64,000 nt of DNA from Gymnopus androsaceus JB14. Lineage: Eukaryota > Basidiomycota > Agaricomycetes > Agaricales > Omphalotaceae. The position numbers and the translations under genes are program-made. Below, one piece after another: positions 43,525 through 53,490 of this stretch. The notes beneath the pieces were generated by a model that was given only the letters and a program-made list of their open reading frames with translations, ran no database searches and was not told where the DNA came from. The first letter of the stretch is position 1. Each line of letters begins with the position of its first letter. The DNA lies in contig ML769460.1 of the NCBI GenBank assembly GCA_009733575.1, positions 83,676-147,675 of the forward strand, in the 5' to 3' direction.

Positions 43525-46500
43525 CTATTTTGAGCTCGAGGAGCTCAACAATTTCGCTGCCCGGTCATCTAAAGTTCCTGGATCAGGGGTATGTACTTCA
43601 TGGAATGTTAATTTCCGGAAGGGTTTGTTTTCTTCGAAGTTAATTCCCAAAAGATCCTTAAACTTTGCGAATTTAACAAGTGCGAGATTTTTCGTTAGAA
43701 TATCTGCAATGTTATCTTCTGTGCGAACATAAAATAGTTTGACTTCATTCAATTTGACTCTTTCCCGAATATAATGGAAGCGTATATCAATGTGTTTGGT
43801 TCTTCTCTCTTGAATTGGATTCGAAGCGAGAAAGATGGAACTTTGATTGTCGCCCAGTAATGGTAAAGATTGAATTGAAATTCCAATCTCGTTGAATAGA
43901 GATTGGAGCCACATGAGTTGTCAACATGAGTCAGACAGTGCCATATATTCAGCCTCAGTGGACGAAAGTGCAATGGTATTTTGTTTGTGGGAAACCCACG
44001 ATATTGGACCATTCACTAATTGGATGATCATCCCGGTATGGGATTTTCGATCATCCGGATCAGATGCCCAGTCAGAATTGCAATAGGCTAAAAAGCCAGC
44101 ATCCAAAAGACTGTCAAACACGAGTTCATAATTCCTGCAGTACAAAAGGTAGCGTAGGATATGAAGTGATTTGGTGTAATGGTCTTTACTTGGATTTGCG
44201 GAGAATTGACTTAGTTTGATAACCACAAAAGTGATATCAGGGCGTGTGCCTAACATGAGGTATAATAATGATCCTATGACGCTTTGGTACTGGCATTGCA
44301 GTTGAGGGTTTACACAACCATTGTTTGCAGATGGTGTCCAAGAAGAAGGTAATGAGGTGTGAGCTTCTTTTGCTTTATCTATGCAAAATCGGCAAATGAT
44401 CTTGATAAGGTAATCCCTTTGGTCAAGAATCAATTTTCGCTTCTTGCAATCACGAGTTATGCGCATGCCAAGGAACTCTTTTGGTTCACCTAGATCACGG
44501 CAATCCCATATTTTCATAAATTCCTTTTTCTTCTTAAGGACTAAATCTTTATCAGAACCCATGAACAATGCGTCATTGACATATACAATGGCAATTACGG
44601 TTTTGCCTTTATTTTTGAAGACGTATACACCGGCATCTGAATTACAGCGCTTAAATCCTAGTTTACCCATAGAGGCAGTGCACTCTTTCCACCAGGATAA
44701 GCCAGACTGTTTCAGACCGTAAAGCAATCGGTGTAACCTCCAAACCTTTGTTTTGTCCTTAACGAAGCCTTCGGGTTGTTCCATGTAGATTTCTTCATCT
44801 AGCTTGCCATAAAGATAAGCCTGTTTGACATCAAGAGCCTGGATTTCCCAGTCTTCTAAAGTGGCTAAAGCTAGGAGTGTTCTACATGTTTCAAATCGCG
44901 CAACAGGCGAAAACAACTCGTTATAGTCTATCCCTTGAACTTGTGAAAATCCTTTAGCGACGAGTCGGGCTTTGTATCAACCGTCTCTCTTCTTGTTAAA
45001 AACCCATTGACATTTAATAGGTTTACGACCAGGAGGTAATTTGACAACCTCAAAAACGTTCCGTTGTTTTAATCCATCAATTTCCTCAATGCAAGCTCGA
45101 TCCCATTTTTTGATTTCTTCCTGACTATTACCGGCACTTCGGTAATCTGCTTGTTGTGACCATGAGTCAGGGAAATTATTCAAGTAATTTTGAATGTCAA
45201 ACTCAGCAAGGGAGTTTGAATAGGGAATCGAGTGAGCGAGCAAGAAGTTTTGTAATTTTATTTCCCCTTCCTTAATCATTGATATGATATCCTCCTCAGA
45301 TTCAGGTTCCATGTCGATGATGATACAGGCTCATCTTCGTCCAAATCAGGACTAGGAGAGCATGGTCTGTTTGAAGGACCAGCCTGAGGCTGTGCGGGAT
45401 CATTTAATGGTAAAGGAACATTGCGAGCCATTTGGCGTCGCCATCCGGCACTAGTCCCAGGAGTAGGAACCATGCCAGGACGGGTAGGGGGTCTACGTTC
45501 TCTCACAGGGTTCTGCCATTTCCATTCCGCAACATCCTCTGGTCTATGACTGAAAGGATCAGGACGAGGGGGCATAGGTGGATGGCTATTATCCTGTGGA
45601 GGTGGACTTATTGATGGAGACCGAGATGGTTGATGAGGTGGGAGGCCATCATCAGAAGAATCATCATCGTCAAATTCACCATGGATGATTCGCATTCTCA
45701 TCTCGAGTCGAAAACAGTATTTGATCTGGATCAAAGAGATCGAGATCATCAGGTGGTGTGTCTGCATCACCATCTGAGGGTCGTGAAGAGTCGGATTTAT
45801 CATAAGGGTTAGACCAGACAGGTTTGTCGGATTTTTCTCCTTCTCCAGATTCAGATTTACAATGTGGGAACCAAGTTTCATAAAAGGTAGCCTGAGCACC
45901 AGTGTAAACGGTGTTGTTGTTTTGCATGAATATATATCCTTTGCTTCCTTGGTCATATCCAATGAAAATCATAGCCTCGGAGTGTGCAGATTGTTTATTT
46001 TTACGTTGTCCTTTAGGGATAAAAACATAAGCACCAGAACCGAATGTTCTAAAATAAGAAACATCTGGTTTCTTCCGAGTAAAGATTTCACTTGGGGTCT
46101 TCCAATTCAATCACCGCATTGGTGTGCAATTATACACATGCATCGCAGTAGAATATGAAAATTCCCACCAGGACTCTGGACAGCAGGCATGATGCCGCAT
46201 TGATTCCGATTTGTCCATAAGTGTGCGATTGATGCGTTCCGCGCGACCATTTTGTTGATGAACATGAGGTTCAGATTTCTGGACCTCAATACCTTCAGCC
46301 TTGAGAAACATTTCCATGATTTAATTTAGAAATTCTCCCCCTTGATCTATGCATATCTTTTTGATCTTTCGACCAGTTTGCTTTTCAGCCCAAGATTTAT
46401 AATCTTTAAAGGCTTGAAATGCATCAGATTTTCGACGCAATTTGATCGAAACAGCATATGAAGAACAATCATCCAATAACGTAATCACGTATTTAAATTT

Positions 46501-47397
46501 GTGATAAGATAGAGTTGGTAATTCATTTAGATCCATGTGAATGAGATCTAGGATGTGTTCTGCTCGCTTATTTGAAAGGGGGTAAGATTGCTGCAGGGCT
46601 TTGCCAAGAGCGCAACCTTTACATGGAGTTTTCTCAGTGGGGATAGATATTTGCTTAGGAAGACCTTGTACATTCTTAGAAGCATTGCATAAAACATCAT
46701 TTCCAGGATGACCAAAACGGTTATGCCAAGTGTTGTAATCTATTGAAGTCATTGAGACCATTTCACACTCTGGATTTAATATATCTGAGTGGAGCCAATG
46801 AAGGCTATCACTGATAAAATCGGGGTTGCAGGTCATTATGATCTTACGATCAGACTTTGTACGAATCTGAGTTTTATCCTCATTTATGACTATATAACAG
46901 CCTTGTCAGTTCAATTGACCGATTGAAAGTAAGTGGTGTGGGCAGTGTGGTTGGTAAAACACCGGATGTAACTTAGTCGTATGGGTAAAGCCAGTGCCAT
47001 TCTGGTGATGAATGTAGATTGTCCCAGATCCCAAAATGAAAGAATCATTGCGACCATCAGCAGTTTGTACTGGACGAGGAGTTTCAAATTCCTTGTAGTC
47101 AGCAAAGTCTTCAATATATGGGGTGAAATGTCCTGAAGCGCCTGAATCAAGCAGCCATTTCTGATTAGAAGAACTGGCTGTGACTTGAATTTCCGTGCGC
47201 TGTTCCTTATTCACACAATTATGCATATAATTTATATATTCAACCCCATCAAGGGGTTGCGGATTACATACAGAGTCCAATAAATACGAAGTAGGAGCAC
47301 TAAAATCGTATTGCAAATTTATAGGTCCATCAACAGATGGCCTCGAGATAGTGTGCATCGTATAATCGTAGGAGTTCTGTTTAGAGATCCGGTGCAA
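43525..47397 (-). pseudogene. pol: Copia pol: protease, integrase, RT, RNase H
   Basis: Protease: WLLDSGASGHFTPY. Integrase: an H-x3-H / C-x2-C finger around HNRFGHPGND and CKGCALGKA, catalytic Asp in HMDLNELP, DQGGEFLN, then HVHQQNGRAERINRT. Reverse transcriptase: FSPVARFETCRTLLALA, DVKQAYLYGKLDEEIYMEQP and LHRLLYGLKQSG. The catalytic YVDD box reads YVND, removing one metal-binding Asp. RNase H: CNSDWASDPDDRKSHTG and SSTEAEYMAL. In-frame stops occur near 46319 (after GGEFLN), 44979 (after KKRDG) and 43921 (after SDSC); a shift near 46110 and another near 45300 break the frame further. The stops at 44979 and 43921 are TGA. Confidence 0.9.
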
Positions 47398-48572
47398 AAT
47401 TTAGTGAACTTTTTCTTAATCGTAGAAAAGGAGGGAACTTGCCAGAAAATCAATTGCTCTTCACCGGTTCCAGAAGTTTCACCCTTGTAGACATCCATAT
47501 AGGAATCAACGAGTCCTCCAAGATCAATCTCCTCTTCCTCAACCTTCATGTTGGCAAGGAGGGGATCAAAATCTCCGGTATAGGGGTCAAAAGATTCGAC
47601 TGGAGGAGAAGAAACTTCGGTACCGTTGGTGATACCAGGAGTCATAGCAACATAAGCTGCAGCGAAAGTGGCAACAGGAGTTTCCACGGTGGCCTCATGA
47701 GCCTGAGCCTTGCCTTTGCCTTTGCTCTTGCCACCATGCCTGAATTTCTTCTTCTTGTTGTTATTTCCGTCGGAATTACCAGATTGGGAAGAGGTACTGG
47801 TTTGCGGCCCTTTGGGCGCTCCCTGGTTATCCTTCTTCTTCTTTTGGTTATTCCAGGAAGATCCGTCGGCAGGACGTTTCTTCACTGTGGAAAGACGGGA
47901 TTGAAGAGAAATGGCGGTGGAACGGCGATGTTTGAATTCATCCTGGATGGTGGGAATAATATCTGCCATTTTCAAGGTTTTTGCATCATATTGAGACAAA
48001 ATTGACATGGCGAGACCATCCATGGATCGAGGTAAGGCGGCAAGCAAGATCATGGCCTGGATTGAATCAGTGAGAATCAATCCGGCATCAGTGAGGTGTG
48101 AGAAAATCGATTGAAGGGAAGAGATTGGCATAGCCGGATCAACTCCTTCAGCCATTTTGAACATCATGGCTTCTTTAAAGATGCCAAACATGCCTGCAGC
48201 ACCGGGACTTCCATAAGTGTCTTTGAGATGGGTCCAAGTCTCAGCAGCCGTATCCTTAACAGCAGTTTCGCGGATGTGGTCTGGGAGATGCAAGGAAATG
48301 GCACCAATTGCAGCATCGTCATTGTCATCCCAGGTTGCCATTTTCTCCATGATATCAGCAGGGGACGTGTCAATCACCTGGCCAGCGGAATGAGTTCCTG
48401 CTGTGACTTCAGCTGTTGTAGCAACACGTGAAGTTTGGACAGGATGATTGTATTGTCCATTGATATATCCAATGAGTTTCTGGAGGCGGAGATAGGCAAC
48501 CATGGCGGTAGACCATGTGCTGTAGTTGGTACCATCCAAATAAGGAATAACGGTAATGGCGGCGGAAGACAT
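47319..48572 (-). CDS. gag: Copia gag polyprotein
   Basis: 417 codons from ATG 48572. It starts with IPYLDGTNYSTWSTAMVAYL, the DUF4219/UBN2-type N terminus of copia gag, and contains TWDDNDDAAIGAISLHLPD and ETWTHLKDTYGSPGA. The C-terminal third is Lys/Gly/Gln-rich (NNNKKKKFRHGGKSKGKGKA) and has no CCHC zinc knuckle, so nucleic-acid binding probably relies on basic residues. The frame overlaps the start of the pol frame at 47319-47397, so gag and pol are in different frames here. It is intact, unlike pol. Confidence 0.85.
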   Translation of the reverse strand: MSSAAITVIPYLDGTNYSTWSTAMVAYLRLQKLIGYINGQYNHPVQTSRVATTAEVTAGTHSAGQVIDTSPADIMEKMATWDDNDDAAIGAISLHLPDHIRETAVKDTAAETWTHLKDTYGSPGAAGMFGIFKEAMMFKMAEGVDPAMPISSLQSIFSHLTDAGLILTDSIQAMILLAALPRSMDGLAMSILSQYDAKTLKMADIIPTIQDEFKHRRSTAISLQSRLSTVKKRPADGSSWNNQKKKKDNQGAPKGPQTSTSSQSGNSDGNNNKKKKFRHGGKSKGKGKAQAHEATVETPVATFAAAYVAMTPGITNGTEVSSPPVESFDPYTGDFDPLLANMKVEEEEIDLGGLVDSYMDVYKGETSGTGEEQLIFWQVPSFSTIKKKFTKFCTGSLNRTPTIIRCTLSRGHLLMDL

Positions 48573-49089
48573 TGTGTGATAAGAGTTCTATAAAAGGAAG
48601 TCAGCAACATTCAATTAAGAAGTGCGTGATTCAGTTATGAACATCGAATCTATTCAATGTGTCTTTTACCCATTGACTTAGTGTTAGGTGTTGATCGCAT
48701 TTTTAATTCCATCCATATTTCCATCTCCGATCTGATCATTCCTACCAGCATCGGCAAGTGTTCATAAAAGGCTATGTACTAAAACCATATGCCAATAGAA
48801 AACCGTTTGTTTGATGTTCTACTGAAAGTGCTGAAAGATCAATTAAGATCAATTTCGCACATTTAAGGTGCACAATCATTCTAATAGGTGTTTAAGGGAC
48901 TTAGGGCAATATGGGAGAATGAATACAGTAGGAGGCCAAGAGATCTCACACGTGTTCGCATTTGCCCAGCCTACACGCATATGCTTTTGATTATTCACAT
49001 AGCGGCAGAAGTATACCTGGGAAGGGGAATTGGCCCCTAAATCGCTCACAGTGGTCACAATGGTTGTAAGACCTTCATCAAACAGACTT

Positions 49090-49102
49090 GGGGCCCATAA
49101 CC
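49090..49102 (-). other. Primer binding site, tRNA-iMet half
   Basis: On the minus strand the LTR end ...TTCAACA is followed at once by GGTTATGGGCCCC. This matches the anticodon-loop complement used by Drosophila copia with a half-molecule of initiator tRNA, rather than a 3'-end PBS. Confidence 0.75.
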
Positions 49103-49544
49103 TGTTGAACAACAAGTGAGACCAAATGGTGAAATCACATTACTAACCAAGTGTAAGACTTGAGGAGTGGAACAGTTGTGTGAGAGAGCTAAGTATTGTC
49201 TGAGAGGACAGTAAAGCAGTAGTATGCAGAGTGATAGGGACTACAGGTAAACTACTACAGCTTATATACTAAATATCTGTAAAACTGTAAAGTACCCTAA
49301 ATCTAATAATAGGTACAGTATTGGTAAGTGTCCATGCGGACAATGGTCCCTACAATGTGATGTATGTATGTACATCAGCAGTTGATATCCTAGCTATAAT
49401 CACATGTACGTAAGTAGCAAATGATATTAATCAAATGATATCAATACATAGGAATGTGATTTTGGTGATTGGTAAGCTGATGTTGAATATCACGGTACAA
49501 AGTACCTGATCATGTGTCCATGATTGCGAGTGTATCTTTCAACA
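49103..49544 (-). repeat. Copia LTR (5' LTR of the element)
   Basis: 442 bp, about 98 percent identical to 42757-43197. In this copy five CpG positions of the partner are TG or CA. Confidence 0.95.
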
Positions 49545-49549
49545 TAGAG
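49545..49549. repeat. Target-site duplication TAGAG (right)
   Basis: Pairs with 42752-42756. Confidence 0.9.
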
Positions 49550-50899
49550 CATGAAACTGGGTATGTTTGTAGTGTGGAATGAAGTTGGGGTGGGCAGGGT
49601 TTCGGGACAACGACAACAGATAGGTTACGATGAAGTGACATCAGCAAAGCCCCACAGCAATGCCGAAATTTCCCAGCGCTTCTTACACAGGCGTGAACCA
49701 CTATTCTACTACATGGACAGACGTACTTGGTTCATCCAGCCATGCATCAATTTTATTTTGAACTGATCTTAAAAGATTTCAAACTAGGTTTAAAATTGTC
49801 TAGATAGAACTGGAATGCAAATTATATTTACTTTTATGCTTCATCAACCACTTGATTGCACCTGGAATGACTCTGCCTGGTTGGAACTAACTCAATCATT
49901 CGTAAAAAGCAAATGAGAATGCATGAGAGACAATGAATGATAGGTGCACATGTCAGTTCATTTTTGTCTTCAACTGCCATCCTCTTCAATATCCCCTTCA
50001 ACATCTTGCAATCCAGGCAAGGACTCAAGTATTCATGGGTCCAAATGCAATTATGACAAGCTTCCGGTTGTCCTTAAGAATGCCAAACTGCAAAATGCTC
50101 AATTCCAAGCTCAAGATCAAATGTTTGCAACTGCTTCAAGAAATCTGCGTTCTAGGCATCAATGAATGGCTTCAGCACTTAGCTGTCTCAGGATTCCTCA
50201 AGACCTCAAGTTGGCAAACTTCTTTGTTCAAGAACATTTCAAGTCCTGTAACCAATGGTAAGGTTGTTCCATTCTCTCTTTGATTTGTCTTGAAATAATG
50301 CAGAAGAACTTACAGTTGTATTGACTTTATGGAGATGGCAGTAAGGTAAGTCTGTTCTTTTTTGTGTCTTTATTGTTTGAGTCTGACATTGAGTGATTTA
50401 CAGGTACACCATTAATCTTATATTTGTATTTTTGCCTGCAAAGCAGCAACCTACAACACCGGTCTTGTTAACAAATGATTACAATTGTCAGTTTTACTTT
50501 ATTCTACAAATTACTTACAGTTGTAATACACCTAAATACAGCCTAACAATGGTGATGTAATGTAGTTAAATTACATTATCAAATTTACATGTGCCTTATG
50601 GAATAGTGGTATTCTTGTCTACTGGATCTGGCAGGCACACTGTAGTTCATCTGATAGCCTGTGTTTGAACCTCTAAGGGATGCAAAGGAATTTGTTTTTT
50701 TTTTTTGCTTTCTAAGTAATGCCGTGGCTAGCTCTCATTAGGGTTTGCCTGAAGGGTGACCCTAACATAAGAGAGCTAGTCCAGCATTACCAAACATGCT
50801 GGGTTAGGGGTTAGGGGTTGCCGCCTATCGAAATAAGCACAAACAAGGCTTTAGGCCCTGGTCTCCAGTCTTTTGTGCTTCTTCTTTTTCTAACAACAA
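49550..50899. other. Repeat-derived DNA, no gene called
   Basis: AT-rich, with only short frames lacking domains. Possible remains of the element that the copia entered. Contains an imperfect inverted repeat at 50718-50798 and a GGGTTAGGGGTTAGGGG stretch near 50802-50818. Confidence 0.4.
50718..50798. repeat. Imperfect inverted repeat, ~28-bp arms
   Basis: TAATGC..GGCTAGCTCT...AGGGT on the left matches the reverse complement of ACCCTAACATAAGAGAGCTAG..GCATTA on the right. It is a small foldback or MITE relic. Confidence 0.65.
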
Positions 50900-50904
50900 T
50901 GACC

Positions 50905-51380
50905 AGAACTCAGTGTCTGCTGCTCTTCTCTGCAGCATCACTGCTCTTGCTACCGACAACAGCAACATTACAAGAGTCTCCCTCTCTACTCCAGTATTGT
51001 TGAAGATCCCTATGGATCCCGTAGTGCTGACCAAAGCACTCCCTTTCCTCATCTGTGCAGTGGGTTTCAATAATCCCTTGCACCTTGTTCGAGCGGTGTT
51101 TTCTCATCCCCAGATGCATCTCCATCACCCAGCAGACATGTTGAAACCTGCAGGCAAGATTGTTCTGGAAGCACTAAACAATGTCTACATGCCTATATTC
51201 CGTGACTACATTTTGGAGATCATGGTTCTCCTTGGTGAAGCATGGAGTTGAATTAGTGGGCTGAGATAGATGTGTGTGTTGGCTGCATTGGTATTGGGAC
51301 CAATTGGGTATGGATTGTTTGTTGCTGTGCATATTTTCATGCTTGATTTTGTGTATTCTGGTCAAGGTACATGGTTATTC
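50905..51380 (+). pseudogene. Fragment resembling HMG-CoA reductase sterol-sensing domain
   Basis: A 112-codon frame (50913-51251) reads KIPMDPVVLTKALPFLICAV, then GFNNPLHLVRAVFSHP, then MKPAGKIVLEALNNVY and FRDYILEIMVLLGEA. In the next frame CVLAALVLGPIGYGLFVAVH follows. This order matches my memory of the membrane (sterol-sensing) part of basidiomycete HMG-CoA reductase, the rate-limiting sterol-pathway enzyme. The catalytic domain is absent, there is an intervening stop and frame change at 51249-51270, and retroelement sequence surrounds it. It is a gene fragment, perhaps captured or displaced by a transposon. Confidence 0.6.
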
Positions 51381-51494
51381 ATTCTTATCGTTGTGTTTTA
51401 CTGACTTTTTTTTCTCTAGGTCAGACATACAATCTATTAGAAGTGCCAATAGGTCTCCCACAAAATCCACCACCTCTGTACTCAACATCCTGAC

Positions 51495-51770
51495 TTGAAG
51501 CCTTGGATGAAACTATCTTTGTCTGCTCCGCACTCTCTAGCTTTGCTGTCATGCTACTATGAATCCGACACATCTAAGGATGTACATGGTATTCACGAAT
51601 ATGTCAATGCGGATATATGCATTGACAAGGACCATGATGACTTACCTAGAGGACATCTCGAAGAGTTGGTAAACAACCAACTCATGGTGCTACAATGCTC
51701 AGAGCATCTACAAAACAAGCAGCACACAGTACAAGAGCCAGTAGAGGCTTGAGACCATGAAGCTGCTGAA
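51495..51770 (+). other. Unassigned 85-codon frame
   Basis: An acidic, His-rich short frame before the gypsy pol remnant. No domain; possibly part of the retroelement polyprotein. Confidence 0.2.
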
Positions 51771-53349
51771 CTTTGAGCTAATGCTGAAGCTCTGGAACCC
51801 AAGGTTCCAAATCCAGACAAAGATGGGGAAGATATTACTATCTTCCATTCATGTTCCCGAGGTGAAGATCCTATAGATCTACACCAAGAACAAGACATCT
51901 TCATCAAGGATGTGAAGTGTTTATACGCTTCTGACCCTCTATTTGTTAAAGTGTTTCTCCATCCAGAGAAACACCCAGCATTCTTGATAGAGAATGAATT
52001 GGTCTTCTCCGTGAATTGGAGTCCTTTGCATTCCTTGAGGAAAGTCTTCTAATGGGAAAAGCTTAAATGGCATTATTGCTGAACAAGCCCATGAAGTGCT
52101 AGGACACTTTGGGGGTCAACAAATGTTGGACTACGTTTGTCACTGGTATTGGTGGTCATGAGTAAATGGCCACATCAAGGAGTATTGTAAGACCTGCAAT
52201 GTTTGTCAACAGGCAAAGACCTTGAATAAGAAGCCCGCAGGAGAACTCCACCTGCTTCCAATTCCCACTAAACCTTGGGAATCCATAGGAATGGACGTTA
52301 TTGGTCCATTCCCCAAATCACAAGGGTAAAATTACCTCTGGGTGGTAGTCTGTAGACTGACATCTAGGGTACACATTATCCCAGTGACCATGACAACTAC
52401 TGCAGTGCATTTATTGTGGTTATTTGTGAAGGAGATTGTGCAACTACATGGTCTCCCAAAATCCATAGTCTTGGATAGAGACTCCAAGTTCACTTCCCGC
52501 TGGTGGTGAGAAGTTCACTGGATATTGGGAGCAAAACTCCTAATGTCCATGTTGTTCCATCCACAAACAGATGGAGCAACAGAACAAATGAATCATTCTA
52601 TTGGACAGATACTCAGATTGACAGTAGATGCCAACCAGAGGAATTGGGTCAAAAAATGCCCAATGCTTGAGTTTGCCATAAACTTGAGTATAAGCAAATC
52701 CACTGGATTTGCCCCCTTCAAACTCAATGGAGGCTACATGCCTTCCATGATTCGCAAATACCAAGTTACAAATAATGTACCTCCAGGTGTTCATGAATTT
52801 GCAGACAAAGCTCTGCAAAATCTTATGGATGCCCATGATTTGATAATTGGATTGAGGACAATCCAGAAACACTATGCCAATAAATGGTGTAACAAGGAAC
52901 CAGAATTGAAAGTAGACTCCTTGGACTACCTATCAACAAGGAATCTGTCCTTGCCCAAAGGCAGAGCTGCAAAGCTCCTGCCCAAATTTATTGGACCTTA
53001 TCCAATTGTGGAAGCAAATTTGAATACTTTGAATTACAGGCTTGGTCTACCAACTGAGCTGGCCAAACATGGAATTCACAATAATTTCCATGTTAGCCTA
53101 CTGAGGAGACATCAAGCCAATGATGATGCCCTCTTTCTGCTGAGGTCAGTGGCAGAGCCATACAACTTCAGAGAGTCATCCAATGTGAAATGGCTCGTAG
53201 AAGAGATCACTGGCCATCACTGGGATGGCCACAAACTCATGTTCCACATAAGGTGGAATCTAGGTGATCTCACCACTGAACATTACAATACATGTAAGGA
53301 TTTGGCTGCTCTAGATAGATATCTAGAGCTGCAAGGGGTTTCCGACTAG
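51770..53349 (+). pseudogene. Ty3/gypsy integrase region, first element
   Basis: Broken frames show in order: an H2C2 integrase finger (EVLGHFGGQQML ... CKTCNVCQQAKTL), PIPTKPWESIGMDVIGPFPK with the first catalytic Asp, [14 protein letters not shown] with the second, FHPQTDGATEQMN with the Glu, then the C-terminal GRAAKLLPKFIGPYPI and HNNFHVSLLRRH. It ends in a chromodomain-like VKWLVEEITGHHWDGHKLMF segment. The last 274 codons (52525-53349) are open, but several in-frame stops interrupt the part before. Protease and reverse transcriptase are missing. By family this was a chromovirus-like gypsy. Confidence 0.85.
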
Positions 53350-53490
53350 TGGAAATTGTCACACAACAATTCTGTAATGGAATTAACATGTTAGTGTGCA
53401 TTTGGCTATATAAGGATTGAAAATGCCACCATTGGTCACATGGCTGTCAATCTCATTGAATCTCAATTCAATTGAGAATTTAACCAGAAC

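Larger units (their letters stand above)
42757..49544 (-). mobile_element. Ty1/copia LTR retrotransposon, complete but inactive
   Basis: 6788 bp in minus orientation with LTRs of 441 and 442 bp, each TGTTGAA...TTCAACA, and a perfect 5-bp duplication TAGAG. The gene order on the minus strand is gag, protease, integrase, reverse transcriptase, RNase H, which defines Ty1/copia. In-frame stops and a changed reverse-transcriptase active site show it is dead. The LTRs differ by nine transitions and one indel. Confidence 0.95.

Noticed and set aside
47439..48005. 188-codon plus-strand frame across copia gag
   Set aside because: Antisense of gag; Leu/Ile/Val-rich composition is produced by the reverse of Lys- and Asn-rich codons.
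50802..50818. Telomere-like GGGTTAGGGGTTAGGGG
   Set aside because: Only about two and a half units and beside a MITE-like inverted repeat; not enough to call a telomere relic.
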